A stretch of 62,150 nt of DNA from Paenibacillus glycanilyticus (GCF_030161375.1 NZ_BSSQ01000020.1:1-62150), one strand, 5' to 3'. Counted from the stretch's first letter, positions 16,255 to 25,630 are shown. Notes: generated from the sequence alone by a model not told the origin. Translations and numbers: made by a program.

Positions 16255-18309
16255 ATGTCCCAACATGATTTCTCTCACGGAACAAAGTTCTTGTTATATG
16301 GGCTTGAAGTTGTTGTGAAACGTTCCGGACATCGACAAGTTACTGTTGAAAGTGTCAATTACAAAAAACTGGAAACCTATAAGGTTGAGGAACTTCTTCA
16401 AGCTTGGATGGATGGCAATTTGGAGTTTCAAATCGATGAGTCGCAGCCGGTTATAGAAACAGATTTTGAATCTTTTCCGCCGGATAAGAAAAAAGAAGCA
16501 GAAAGGCGATATGAAATAATTCGTCCTTTCATTAAAAGAGAAAAAAGATTTGCAGATTTGGAGAAGCATCTTGAGGTAAATCAGGTCTCACAAGGAACAT
16601 TCTATAACTGGATGCGTAAGTGGTTAAGATACAGGGACATTCGATACCTGATATCTAACTATGAAATGAGGGGACCTCGAAGTCGTTTGTCTGACGAAAA
16701 AGTCATTGAAATAGCCAAACAGGTAATTAACGACCTAGCTTACGAGGACATCATTCCTAGTGTTAGAGAAATGTTTGATGAGCTCAAGGCTCGAGTTAAA
16801 GAAGCCAACGATTTTAGAGAAGCAAGCCAAGAGCTCAAGTGCTTATCCTTAACAACTTTTTGGAGAGTGTACCGTGATGAGCAGGATAAATACAAACAAG
16901 ATGTAATTCGTCATGGACTCCAAAAAGCAAGGCTATTACGAAAAGGTTCTCGTGGCCGATTATTTTGCGATCGTATATTAGAACGAGTTGAAATTGATTG
17001 GACTCAAGTAGATCTGCTTCTAGTTAATCCACGGACTCTCCAAAGGCAACGTCCTTGGCTCATTTATGCGATTGATGTATTCTCTGGTGAACCTATGGGT
17101 TTTCATGTTTGTTTCAATCAACCGGATAGTGGTGAGCTAAAACAGTGTTTGCTACACTGCTTTCTGCCTAAAACATATGTGGGTCAGTTGTACCCATTGG
17201 TACAAAAAGAGTGGACAGCATATGGCATTCCAAGAGAAATTGTTCTCGATAATGCCAAGGTTAACGAATCGTATGACTTACGAGACGTCTGTCAGACTTA
17301 TGGTATTGATATCCAGTACTGTAGCATCGCCTCTGGCCATCAAAAAGGAGCAATTGAAAGAGCATTTCGAGCATTGAATCAGAAACTGATTCATCGTTCC
17401 CCAGGTACAACTTTCTCAAATCCTTTTGAAAGATCGCAATATGACTCTGAAGGGGAAGCATGCATTACCTTGCAAGCTTTTAACTATCTCGTGCATATCG
17501 CATTGGTTGATATGATATCTCACGACTGGAGACATTCGGTCACGAGAGCAGGCGTTCCTCATGATCTTTGGCATAAGAGCCTTAATGAGAACCCGCATCT
17601 CAGATTAGCTGTTCCTCGAAATCTTAAGGAGCTGAAAATTGTCATGGGTGCAGGATTAGAATTTAGAAAATTACAAGCCCAGGGAATTAAGCTCGAAAGT
17701 TTTTACTTTCAAAGTGCCGCTTTGCAAGATCTTCGTTATGAAATGGATCGGTTAAACCGTAACGATGAATTGCGTATTCGATATGATGTTGATGATTTGC
17801 GAGTAATCTATGTTCGGGATCCTCTAAACGAAACTTATATTGAAGCTTATCCGGATATAGAGATTGTTTCTGATCGAAAAATAAGATCGGATCTTCCTAT
17901 TCCCTATTACGAAGTGCAATTGAGGTCAGTTGAACTAAGTAGTGCCAAGACAAGGCATGAAGACAGTCATGTAGGACAAGCACGTCGTAATGTTAAAGAA
18001 ATAACTAAGCAGCAGCAAGATGATCAAAAACAAGAGTATGCAGACACATTGGCATCGATGGAGTTGCAAACTCTGAGATTTGAGAATATGGGTTATGAGT
18101 TGGATAAGCTCTCTCTACCAGAAGATATATCTGAGATTAATTCGGTCCAACAAGGAGAGCCTGTAAAACCCAGAAAACCTACGGGTCAAAATAAGAAGGG
18201 CGTAGAAGTTGTCTCTGATCAAAAAGCACAGGAGACTTCTGAATATGATATGGAAAATGACATGGATGATGACCTGCCTTCTTATCAAACAGGGATAAAA
18301 GGAGTGTAA
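16255..18309 (+). CDS. tnsB: TnsB-like DDE transposase
   Basis: A 684-residue Mu/Tn7-type transposase that cuts 3' ends and joins them to target DNA. It has N-terminal DNA-binding helices (about 80-230), the rve catalytic core with Asp248 (VEIDWTQVD), Asp332 (IVLDNAKV) and Glu368 (KGAIERAFR) in DD(35)E spacing, a Mu-type beta-barrel, and a long charged tail (about 570-684) that in relatives contacts TnsC. All three catalytic residues are present, so it looks active. It begins 2 bases after tnsA and is followed 3 bases later by tnsC. Confidence 0.92.
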   Translation: MSQHDFSHGTKFLLYGLEVVVKRSGHRQVTVESVNYKKLETYKVEELLQAWMDGNLEFQIDESQPVIETDFESFPPDKKKEAERRYEIIRPFIKREKRFADLEKHLEVNQVSQGTFYNWMRKWLRYRDIRYLISNYEMRGPRSRLSDEKVIEIAKQVINDLAYEDIIPSVREMFDELKARVKEANDFREASQELKCLSLTTFWRVYRDEQDKYKQDVIRHGLQKARLLRKGSRGRLFCDRILERVEIDWTQVDLLLVNPRTLQRQRPWLIYAIDVFSGEPMGFHVCFNQPDSGELKQCLLHCFLPKTYVGQLYPLVQKEWTAYGIPREIVLDNAKVNESYDLRDVCQTYGIDIQYCSIASGHQKGAIERAFRALNQKLIHRSPGTTFSNPFERSQYDSEGEACITLQAFNYLVHIALVDMISHDWRHSVTRAGVPHDLWHKSLNENPHLRLAVPRNLKELKIVMGAGLEFRKLQAQGIKLESFYFQSAALQDLRYEMDRLNRNDELRIRYDVDDLRVIYVRDPLNETYIEAYPDIEIVSDRKIRSDLPIPYYEVQLRSVELSSAKTRHEDSHVGQARRNVKEITKQQQDDQKQEYADTLASMELQTLRFENMGYELDKLSLPEDISEINSVQQGEPVKPRKPTGQNKKGVEVVSDQKAQETSEYDMENDMDDDLPSYQTGIKGV

Positions 18310-18312
18310 GAC

Positions 18313-19281
18313 TTGTCGAATAATAATGACAATTTCTTTAGTGAAAGCTTCGGATTGGATCCGGAAGTTCTAAGCAAACAAAAAAATGCAGTTGATCAAG
18401 TGAAAGAAATCGTTATTCACCACCCTAGTTTCCAAGTAATTCTCCAGGAGATTTATAAATGCCACATGATGTCTCAAGACTCTTCAAAACCAGATTGTAT
18501 GTGCATATTTGGGGATTCTGGAACAGGCAAGACAACGGTTTTGGAGTATTATCGAGATAAATTTCCTCGCAGGAAAGAGGAAGAGAGGGACATCATTCCT
18601 GTTCTTCTAGTAGAACTTCCTTCCGGAGCAAAGCCTAAGGATGTTGCATCGAAGATTCTATTTTCTATGAAAGATCCATTGTTCGACATTGGAACAGAAA
18701 AGACAATGAAGGCAAGAATATTCCACTTAGTAGAAAAATGTGATGTCAAATTATTGGTTCTAGATGAGTTCCAACACGTCAATGATAGTGAAAATAAACG
18801 CGTCAAGTCTAATGTTGCGGACTGGATAAAGGGGCTAGTTAATGAGATTAAAATTCCTGTGATTTTAAGTGGTATTCCGACAGCCGAATCACTCCTCAAG
18901 ATTAACGAACAGCTGGATACTCGATTTACAAATCGCCAGAGATTTAGTACTTTCAGCTACGATAAATCCTTTCGTGGATTCTTAAAGACTGTCGACGAAA
19001 AGCTGCCATTCCCGGTTCGTTCTCAATTGGCTTCCCCTGAGCTCTCTCAGAAGCTGTTTTATGCTTCCGCTGGAAACCTCAGGGTACTGATGCGTACAAT
19101 CGAACGGGCAGTTTGTGAGGCTGTTGCCGCGGATAGAGAGCATGTTGCTGAGGATGATTTGTTCGTTGCTTTCAGTCAAATCGATTTGTCCTCACGACCG
19201 CATGTTGTAAACCCGTTTAATGATGACAAGTTCAATTTTAAAGTTGCAATGATTGAAGAAAAGAAGAAATTGAAAAAGTAG
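18313..19281 (+). CDS. tnsC: TnsC/TniB-like AAA+ ATPase
   Basis: A 322-residue transposition regulator. Walker A is GDSGTGKTT and Walker B is LLVLDEFQH. Sensor-type residues follow at PVILSGIPT and the arginine-rich RFTNRQRF stretch. It links TniQ at the target with TnsAB on the ends through ATP-dependent filaments. The start is TTG 18313 with AAAGGAG 8 bases upstream. It is shorter than E. coli TnsC (about 550) and closer to TniB size. Confidence 0.9.
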   Translation: MSNNNDNFFSESFGLDPEVLSKQKNAVDQVKEIVIHHPSFQVILQEIYKCHMMSQDSSKPDCMCIFGDSGTGKTTVLEYYRDKFPRRKEEERDIIPVLLVELPSGAKPKDVASKILFSMKDPLFDIGTEKTMKARIFHLVEKCDVKLLVLDEFQHVNDSENKRVKSNVADWIKGLVNEIKIPVILSGIPTAESLLKINEQLDTRFTNRQRFSTFSYDKSFRGFLKTVDEKLPFPVRSQLASPELSQKLFYASAGNLRVLMRTIERAVCEAVAADREHVAEDDLFVAFSQIDLSSRPHVVNPFNDDKFNFKVAMIEEKKKLKK

Positions 19282-19310
19282 TGGACGACCACTCAGTGGT
19301 CATGAAAGGA

Positions 19311-19341
19311 GGCTGTCGCCAACGTGCGGCAGTCTTTTTTT
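19311..19341 (+). terminator. Terminator after tnsC
   Basis: GGCTGTCGC pairs with GCGGCAGTC (including G-U pairs) and is followed by seven T. A short palindrome GACCACT-C-AGTGGTC lies just before it. Confidence 0.75.
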
Positions 19342-19532
19342 ATTGTATAATTATACATTTTATACATAGGCTCTAAATTGCACTACATTTTATCCTGAAA
19401 TATAGGTGGCTTATACTCAGTAAATAAGGTTAATCATGAAACAGTCATAACGTAGCCATGCGGGTTTTCAGGCGCAGACTTACAACTATTTATGAAAAAT
19501 AACAGATAATAAATGAGGAGTGATACTACAGG

Positions 19533-20471
19533 ATGCTTAATATTTATAAAACTTCCGCTGATGGAATTCTAGAACCAATAGAACAGTTCGAAAAGAACAG
19601 CTGGATACATATAACCGCACCTTCAAAGGAAGAACTTAGAGAGGTATCTCACCGTTGTAATATCCCCATGGAATTTCTGGAGGATCCATTAGATTTAGAA
19701 GAAAGCGCAAGGATTGAATATGATGAAGAGACGAAATGCACATTAATTATTAATGATTTTCCGATTATTGATGTCAGTAATCTTCAGTTTGATTCTTATA
19801 TTACGATCCCTATTGGAATCATCTTAGGAACGGATTACATTGTTACGGTATGTAACCAATCGACTAACTCTTTAGATCATTTAATTAAGAAAAATGTGAA
19901 CACCTCAATGAAAAATCGTGTTGCATTAGAGATGTTATTGTTATTTTCAACGCAGTACATAGAAAAATTAAAACTGCTCAACAAGCAGCGTCTTAAAATA
20001 GAGAGTCATTTACGTGATTCCTTAACGAACAAGCAGCTTTATGACTTAATGGAAATTGAAAAAAGTTTAGTTTATTTTCTCACCTCTTTAAAGGCTAATG
20101 CGGATGTTATAACCAAGCTCTTTCGTACCAATTCCTTAACCTTATACGACGATGACAAAGATCTTCTAGAAGATCTGAAGATTGAAAATGATCAAGGAAT
20201 TGAAACGACAGAATTATATACAAGAATTTTGAACAGCATAACGGGTTCGTATTCTTCACTCATATCCAATGAATTAAATAAAACAATGAAGACACTTACG
20301 TTGTTTACCGTTTTTTTAACGTTGCCTACGCTTGTATTCAGTTTCTTTGGGATGAATGTTACCTTGCCTATTGCCGACAAGAACCCCTTCTCATGGATCA
20401 TAACATTAATCATCGCATTCATTTTTGTCGGTTGGATCGGATTGGCCTTATGGAGAAGGAGGATGTTTTGA
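19533..20471 (+). CDS. corA: CorA-family divalent cation transporter
   Basis: A 312-residue magnesium/cobalt transporter subunit. There is a large acidic cytoplasmic N-terminal domain, a long helical stalk (about 130-250) and two C-terminal membrane helices. The pore motif is intact, as FFGMNV at the end of the first helix. The short basic tail RRRMF follows the second. GAGGAG lies upstream of ATG 19533 at a rather long spacing. It lies just outside the Tn7-like genes and has no evident operon partner. Confidence 0.88.
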   Translation: MLNIYKTSADGILEPIEQFEKNSWIHITAPSKEELREVSHRCNIPMEFLEDPLDLEESARIEYDEETKCTLIINDFPIIDVSNLQFDSYITIPIGIILGTDYIVTVCNQSTNSLDHLIKKNVNTSMKNRVALEMLLLFSTQYIEKLKLLNKQRLKIESHLRDSLTNKQLYDLMEIEKSLVYFLTSLKANADVITKLFRTNSLTLYDDDKDLLEDLKIENDQGIETTELYTRILNSITGSYSSLISNELNKTMKTLTLFTVFLTLPTLVFSFFGMNVTLPIADKNPFSWIITLIIAFIFVGWIGLALWRRRMF

Positions 20472-20505
20472 TTCGGGAGGAGGAGGAGTCCTGTCAAGGA
20501 GCCGA

Positions 20506-21661
20506 TTAGTGAGACGCTGTGTATTCTTCCATTTCGGAGGCCGGATCGAACGTTTCTCAGAAAGCTGCAGCAAGCGCAATGACCGCCGGAATGCTCGCCC
20601 AAGCGAAGGTCTGAACCAGCGACGAGGTTAACGCTTCCGTAATCTTCTCTAGAACGGGCTGGGAGATATGATCCCGCATCTGCGGGGTCAGGATGTTGCT
20701 TGGATCGTTAAGATCAATTTCGTTCGTCTGCTGTCCGCCGCTGAATGCGGTCGTCAATTTATTGGAGAACAAATGACTCTGAATAATGCCGAAAACCGTG
20801 ATGCCTAACGTCATTCCGAGCTCCCTATTGAAGTTAAGCGTCGAACTCGCGGATCCGCGCTGCCGTGCGGTGAAGCCGTGTATTGCCGCATTGCTTAATA
20901 CGGAGAACGAAGAACCGATGCCTAGACCGACGAGAATCATGAAGATCGTGACCATGAGGCGTGAAGTATCCGCCGTCAGAGTAGTCAGGAGTGCTATGCC
21001 GATAACTAGCAGCATCGTTGTTGGAATCATGATGGAACGGTACTTGAATTTCGCAAGGAATGCTCCGCCGCCTGCCGCAGTAATAACCGAGCCGAGCATC
21101 ATCGGAAGCAAGACAAGCCCCGAATTCGTAGCCGATCCGCCAAGGACACCTTGAATGAACACCTTGAATGAACACCGGAATGTAGATGGATGCCGTTATA
21201 AACGCCGCTCCGCTGAATATCGCCATGATATTGCTCGTTGAATAGAGACGGTTCTTAAACATGCCGAAGGCGATGATCGGTTCCTCCGCGCGCCGTTCGA
21301 TATAGACAAAGGCAAGGAAGAGTACCGCGAACAACCCGAACAATCCGATAATCATGCCGGAATCCCAAGCATATTCCTTACCGCCGAGTTCAAGCGCGAA
21401 CATGAGACTAACGATCGAAGCAACAAGCGTTATCGCGCCGAGATAGTCAATCTTTTGCTTGGAATGCTCAACGGACTCTTTGTAGAAAAACGCAATCATA
21501 ACGAAGGCAATGAGCCCGATCGGCAAGTATCGGATAGTTTGCCGAATATAGGCATACCGGCCATCTCCGCGACCATATACGCTGAAGTTACCCACATCAA
21601 TTTGTCGAATCCGCCTTTCTGTTTGCCTCCCTTTAAAACTTGATTTATAACGCGCCATCAA
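20506..21661 (-). pseudogene. Decayed DHA2-type MFS drug exporter
   Basis: Recognisable 14-helix exporter segments in three frames: FDKLMWVTSAYMVAEMAG and GKLSDT near 21540-21607, then LPIGLIAFVMIAFFYKES to SIYIPVFIQGV, then GGSATNSGLVLLPMMLG to SIPAVIALAAAF and FDPASEMEEYTASH. Lesions: the first helix is missing, about 100 residues are deleted after GKLSDT, a 13-bp tandem duplication (ACCTTGAATGAAC twice, near 21140-21168) shifts the frame, and an in-frame TGA follows ALAAAF. The gene is divergent from a MarR regulator, the usual arrangement for a repressed exporter. Confidence 0.85.
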
Positions 21662-21697
21662 GTATATTGATTGTAAAGTATCTTGATTATCAAGATA
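21657..21697. promoter_or_regulatory. MarR operator region
   Basis: A perfect inverted repeat TATCTTGA-TTA-TCAAGATA at 21679-21697 and a second weaker one ATCAA-GTATA-TTGAT at 21657-21671, between the MarR gene and the decayed exporter. Confidence 0.65.
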
Positions 21698-21724
21698 TTA
21701 TGATTTTAAGAGGAGAGTTGCCAT

Positions 21725-22213
21725 TTGTCAACTGATCAACCCATACAAATTACGGAACAGCAGGAGAATCTCACGTTGCGCATGCGAGGTTTAGGAACCC
21801 GAACCGTACTATATCAGCAGAGCGTAGCTACTGCTCTAGGACTATACAATAATGATTTCTTATCCATCGATATTTTGCACGAGAAAGGCCCAATCACGGC
21901 AGGAGAGCTCTCGAAGCTAACCGGACTTACGACGGGGAGCGTTACCGCTTTAATCGATCGGCTGGAAAAGAACGGATTCGTTCAAAGACAGCATGACCCA
22001 AATGACCGCCGCAAGGTGATTATCGTCCCGCTTTATGAGGATAAAGAAGATGTTAGTCAAACGTATCTCCAGCTTCACGAGGAGATGGTGAAGCTGGCTT
22101 CTTCCTATACGGAGGAAGAACTAGAGCTCATTAACCAATTTCTTGGTCGAGCCAGCTCGGTCCTGGAGAATCAAATTCATCTACTTCATTCTAATGCGCG
22201 CAACAAATCATGA
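21725..22213 (+). CDS. MarR-family transcriptional regulator
   Basis: A 162-residue winged-helix repressor. The DNA-binding core is ITAGELSKLTGLTTGSVTALIDRLEKNGFV followed by the wing DPNDRRKVIIVPL. The start is TTG 21725 after AGGAGAG. It is divergent from the broken MFS exporter, with an inverted-repeat operator between them, so its original job was probably to sense a drug or phenolic and hold the exporter off. The flavodoxin-like gene 19 bases downstream may now be its main co-transcribed partner. Confidence 0.85.
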   Translation: MSTDQPIQITEQQENLTLRMRGLGTRTVLYQQSVATALGLYNNDFLSIDILHEKGPITAGELSKLTGLTTGSVTALIDRLEKNGFVQRQHDPNDRRKVIIVPLYEDKEDVSQTYLQLHEEMVKLASSYTEEELELINQFLGRASSVLENQIHLLHSNARNKS

Positions 22214-22232
22214 CGGGATAGGTGGTAAGAAT

Positions 22233-22667
22233 ATGGCAATACTCGTTCTATTCGCAACAAAGACCGGGGCAACGGCCCAATGCATAAAAGTATTGTCGGA
22301 GCAGCTATCGGATTGTACGACATGCAACTTGGAGTCGGACAAGCCAGCTATAGGGGAATATGATCGCATTATCCTAGGGGCAGGAGTCAGATATGGGAAA
22401 ATATACAAACCGATTCGGGACTTTATCAAAAAAAATCACGACGAGCTTTTGAGTAAGGATATGGGATACTTTATTTGCAATGAGAAGCAAAAAGAGACGG
22501 CTGAGATCATCGAGAAGAATATCCCATCCGACTTAAGAGAAGCAGCAGTCTGCATCGAATCGTTCGGCGGATATAAAGCCTACAAAGCGCCCAAGGAAGG
22601 CACCGATCAATTGCAGGGGATTTTCGTTGATAAAATTATAGCTTTCGCCGAGAAGTTCAGACATTAA
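22233..22667 (+). CDS. Flavodoxin-domain protein (HemG/protoporphyrinogen oxidase-like)
   Basis: A 144-residue flavodoxin-fold protein. The FMN phosphate loop is ILVLFATKTGATAQC at the N-terminus. YDRIILGAGVRYGKIYKPI resembles the flavodoxin_5 / HemG group, and a GGYKAYKAP loop follows. ATG 22233 with GGTGG upstream is preferred over longer frames overlapping marR. It is co-oriented with marR and probably co-transcribed. The substrate is uncertain; redox or quinone stress is a reasonable guess. Confidence 0.75.
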   Translation: MAILVLFATKTGATAQCIKVLSEQLSDCTTCNLESDKPAIGEYDRIILGAGVRYGKIYKPIRDFIKKNHDELLSKDMGYFICNEKQKETAEIIEKNIPSDLREAAVCIESFGGYKAYKAPKEGTDQLQGIFVDKIIAFAEKFRH

Positions 22668-22720
22668 TAAAGCCCCCAAACAGTTCGACCATAAGCTAAA
22701 CGGAGACGATAGCTCAATAA

Positions 22721-22775
22721 AACAGCAGCAGTCTAGGACTTTATTTACGTCCATGGCTGCTGCTGTTCCGTTTTT
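22721..22775 (+). terminator. Probable terminator
   Basis: AACAGCAGCA pairs with TGCTGCTGTT across 27 bases, followed by CCGTTTTT. Confidence 0.55.
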
Positions 22776-22824
22776 GGGAGAAGTTTATATAATTCCATTT
22801 TTATCTATGAGGCGTCAAATATTT

Positions 22825-23724
22825 TTATTTGGGTATTCCCTTTAATAATTTCCTATAGGCAAGAGGGGTGAGACGCGTCTTCTTTTTGAACGATTCAATA
22901 AAATAACTCTGGCTGCTGAATCCAACTGTCTCAGAGATTTCGGAAATGGATCTATCAGCGGATTCCAGAAGTTCAATTGCTTTTGAAACCCGATACTCCA
23001 TGAGATAATCAGAGATTGTCATGTGCATCATTTTCTTGAAGTAGCGGCAGCATTCTCCACGGCTAACATTGGATTGTGCCGCCATATCGCTTAAAGAGAA
23101 CTTCGAAGAATAATGATTATGCAAATATTCGATCATTATCAAGATTCGCGTATTGTGTTGCTTGCGATCCCCTTCTTCTTCCTTGGACAAAAGATTGTTC
23201 CACAAGATGATCCAAACATCTTGTACAATTCGCTGTACGTTTAATTGGAACGAAGGGCGATCTGTAGCTTCTTGCTCATAGACCCATTTCATCTGCTCAA
23301 ATATGGGGTGTGTCCAGTTATCCTGAATATTGAACTTATAAAAGGCTTCTTTCTTGCTTAATGCCGGAAAATAAAAGGCATGTTCAAAAAAACTTCCTTT
23401 AAATCCGGTTAATAAGACGGGTTCAAAAATGAAAGTAAAGTATCTTGCCACTTTAGAGCCTTTGCTTGGCTTTAAGGTATGCAAACGTTCGGGCAAGATT
23501 AGAAATCCATCCCCAACTTCCATCGTTTCCTCGCGTTCTAGGACGGTTACATTAATCCTTCCTTCTACAACAATAGCAATTTCTATAGCAGTTTGTTTAT
23601 GCCAGTTCACGAATCCGCCTACATAGTCACTTAAATCATCTCGGGAGAGTACAAAAGGAAATATCGGATTCAACTTAAAAGTGCTGTTCAGGTCCTTGTC
23701 GACAGGGACAATGCGATTCTTCAA
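22825..23724 (-). CDS. AraC-family transcriptional regulator
   Basis: A 299-residue regulator with an N-terminal cupin-like sensor (WHKQTAIEIAIVVEG, GDGFLILPERLH) and a C-terminal double HTH (LSDMAAQSNVSRGECCRYFK; ISEISETVGFSSQSYFIESF). The start is TTG 23724. It is divergent from the acetyltransferase gene. The sensor type suggests a sugar or related ligand. Confidence 0.85.
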   Translation of the reverse strand: MKNRIVPVDKDLNSTFKLNPIFPFVLSRDDLSDYVGGFVNWHKQTAIEIAIVVEGRINVTVLEREETMEVGDGFLILPERLHTLKPSKGSKVARYFTFIFEPVLLTGFKGSFFEHAFYFPALSKKEAFYKFNIQDNWTHPIFEQMKWVYEQEATDRPSFQLNVQRIVQDVWIILWNNLLSKEEEGDRKQHNTRILIMIEYLHNHYSSKFSLSDMAAQSNVSRGECCRYFKKMMHMTISDYLMEYRVSKAIELLESADRSISEISETVGFSSQSYFIESFKKKTRLTPLAYRKLLKGIPK

Positions 23725-23844
23725 ATGAGCTCACCACATTCGGTTAATATAATGATATTTTTAATCAATAATTATATATAATACGATAACTGACATCAAT
23801 AAAATAGAATTTAACGAAAAGTTAAAGTGAAGGGGATATTAAAA

Positions 23845-24444
23845 TTGACACAACGTGAAAATATAAAGAATGGTTTGTTGTTCACCGATATGGGAGAAGG
23901 TCTGCCCGAAGAACGGCTTAAGGGAAAAGAGCTCGTTTTCGATTTTAACCATACGAGACCGTCCGAGGTGGCCAAAAGAGAAGAACTGGCTAAACAGCTA
24001 TTTGGAAGTTGGGGCAACAATTGCTGGATCGAACCTCCGATTCATTTTGCCTACGGCTCGAATACGTTTATCGGCAATAATGTCTATGCGAATTTCAATC
24101 TTACCATCGTGGACGATACAACGGTCACAATCGGGAATGGCGTCTTGTTTGCTCCTAATGTTACGATTTCGACTACCGGACATCCCATTGACGGTGAATT
24201 GCGTGCAACTGGCCAAATGTACGCATTCCCGGTTGTCATTGAGGACAACGTTTGGATTGGGAGCGGCGCAGTCATTAATCCCGGCGTTACGATAGGCAAG
24301 AACAGTGTAATAGGCGCAGGAAGCATCGTGACGAAGGATATTCCGCCGAATGTGGTCGCAGTGGGCAGTCCTTGTAAAGTGCTGCGGGAAATTACGGAGG
24401 AAGACAAAGTATACTACTATAAGAACCGGAAGGTGCAACTCTAA
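23845..24444 (+). CDS. Sugar O-acetyltransferase (LacA/Maa type)
   Basis: A 199-residue hexapeptide-repeat acyltransferase. An N-terminal Mac helix segment comes before the left-handed beta-helix, which shows NTFIGNNVYANFN, ITIGNGVLFAPNV-type repeats, the catalytic His in ISTTGHPID, and the NVWIGSGAVINPGVTIG coil with an AGSIVTKDIP and VAVGSPCKVLR ending. It would acetylate a sugar from acetyl-CoA. TTG 23845 lies 9 bases after AAGGGG and is preferred to GTG 23827, which precedes the site. It is followed 26 bases later by the nucleotidyltransferase gene. Confidence 0.85.
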   Translation: MTQRENIKNGLLFTDMGEGLPEERLKGKELVFDFNHTRPSEVAKREELAKQLFGSWGNNCWIEPPIHFAYGSNTFIGNNVYANFNLTIVDDTTVTIGNGVLFAPNVTISTTGHPIDGELRATGQMYAFPVVIEDNVWIGSGAVINPGVTIGKNSVIGAGSIVTKDIPPNVVAVGSPCKVLREITEEDKVYYYKNRKVQL

Positions 24445-24470
24445 TTCCAATTAGAAGGAGACATTCACAA

Positions 24471-25256
24471 ATGTATCCGCATCATAAAACAGCCATTGAA
24501 AAGATTACAAACAAGCTCAAGGAAAAAGAAGAGATTTTAGCTGTTATTGTCGGGGGTTCCGTTGCGCATGGCTTTGCCCAAGAAGATTCGGATATCGACC
24601 TTATGCTCGTGGTATCGGATGAGGATTATCTTTCTTTATTAGAAAGAGGGGATATTCATTACCATGAAACGGAGTCAACGCCCTATGATGGCGGGTATGT
24701 AGATGGGAAATATACCTCGGTTTCGTATATGAACAAGGTAGCCGAATCCGGCAGCGAGCCCGCTAGGTTTGCCTTCAAGGACGCAATAGTAAGTTATAGT
24801 GAAATAATCGGCCTGCAAGAGATGGTACAAGCGGCTTCCAACTATCCCACTGAACTGAAAAATGAGAAATTGGAAAAATTCCATGCTCAATTTGAAGGTT
24901 GGCGTTGGATGTTCTACGAAGGCTTAAAGAAGAACGAGCGCTACGTCATTGAATTCTCTACGACTAATTTCGTTTTATTCGCTGGGCGGCTTATTTTGGC
25001 ATATAATGAAGTTCTTTATCCCTATCATAAGTGGTTTATGAAAGTGCTGGATGGGGTAACCTGCAAACCGAATAACCTTGTATGGATGATGAATAATGTT
25101 TTGCAGCATAAATCGAAGGAAAGCGTTGAAGCTCTGTATGAATGCGTGACGCAATTTCATCAGTGGCCTAAGTCGGAGAAGGGATGGCACATACGATTCA
25201 TGCTTGATAGTGAATTGAACTGGATGACAGGTCATGTGCCGGTAGCTGATATGTAA
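24471..25256 (+). CDS. Nucleotidyltransferase-domain protein
   Basis: A 261-residue protein with a minimal nucleotidyltransferase N-terminal domain: GGSVAHGFAQEDSDIDLMLVV carries the G-S and D-x-D metal residues. The rest is helical, with WRWMFYEGLKKN and a Trp-rich C-terminus (NELNWMTG-like), similar to aminoglycoside-nucleotidyltransferase-type proteins of unknown substrate. AAGGAGA precedes ATG 24471. Its position after a sugar acetyltransferase may be chance. Confidence 0.72.
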   Translation: MYPHHKTAIEKITNKLKEKEEILAVIVGGSVAHGFAQEDSDIDLMLVVSDEDYLSLLERGDIHYHETESTPYDGGYVDGKYTSVSYMNKVAESGSEPARFAFKDAIVSYSEIIGLQEMVQAASNYPTELKNEKLEKFHAQFEGWRWMFYEGLKKNERYVIEFSTTNFVLFAGRLILAYNEVLYPYHKWFMKVLDGVTCKPNNLVWMMNNVLQHKSKESVEALYECVTQFHQWPKSEKGWHIRFMLDSELNWMTGHVPVADM

Positions 25257-25281
25257 TTAAAGAATGGCCCCGATCATGCAG

Positions 25282-25324
25282 CGAATGAAATCGTGCGTAG
25301 AGAGTTAAATAGATGAAATGTAGA
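25282..25324. repeat. Dispersed repeat, short copy
   Basis: CGAATGAAATCGTG then GAGAGTTAAATAGATGAAATG. The longer copy at 33288-33361 has the same two flanks around about 32 extra bases. The difference lies between two CGTG tetranucleotides. Confidence 0.55.
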
Positions 25325-25353
25325 GGTGACACCAACAGGTGTTGCCTTTTTTT
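25324..25353 (+). terminator. Terminator after the nucleotidyltransferase gene
   Basis: AGGTGACACC pairs with GGTGTTGCCT, loop AACA, followed by a T-run. Confidence 0.7.
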
Positions 25354-25630
25354 GTTTTGTGAAGTCTGCCTCGTGTTCATAGCAGCAGCTTATTTCAGAC
25401 AATGAACAAGTTTCCCAGCAGAAAGGCTACAGAGGACGAGCTGTCCGCATTCGAAATACACACCACGGTAGATATGACACAAGACGAGTATGATTTTCAG
25501 CTTTAGCTGTAAATGTTTCAACTTAGCTGGAAAGAAACGAATAAAAAAAAGGATGGAAGGAAATATTTGGTCTAACGATTCTAATCGGAGAGAGCATTGA
25601 TTTTTGAGAGATCAAGGAGAGACCACCCAG

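Larger units (their letters stand above)
13086..19281. mobile_element. Tn7-like transposition module (tniQ, xre, tnsA, tnsB, tnsC)
   Basis: All four core Tn7-type proteins are present and look intact: a TniQ/TnsD-like targeting protein, a TnsA endonuclease, a DD(35)E TnsB transposase and a TnsC/TniB ATPase, plus a divergent XRE regulator. The GC content is lower than in the neighbouring crt operon. The span covers the genes only. I could not identify terminal TGT/ACA repeats or a 5-bp target duplication between 12832-13085 and 19282-19532, so the element ends are open. No cas genes, CRISPR repeats or obvious cargo lie inside. Confidence 0.85.
25257..25630. other. Intergenic DNA with terminator, repeat and a short ORF
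   Basis: Contains a 43-base copy of a dispersed repeat (25282-25324), a terminator (25324-25353) and a 34-codon frame at 25402-25506 with no ribosome site (MNKFPSRKATEDELSAFE). The last may be a remnant. Nothing else was recognised. Confidence 0.45.

Noticed and set aside
13086..19281. CRISPR-associated transposon
   Set aside because: Tn7-type genes with TniQ raise the possibility, but no cas12k, cascade genes or repeat array are visible in or near the module, and TnsA is present with a long TnsD-like TniQ.
12999..19442. TGTTTC..GAAACA as terminal repeats of the Tn7-like element
   Set aside because: TGTTTC near 12999 and GAAACA near 19437 could be ends, but similarity stops after six bases and the flanking five bases differ (TCCAC versus GTCAT).
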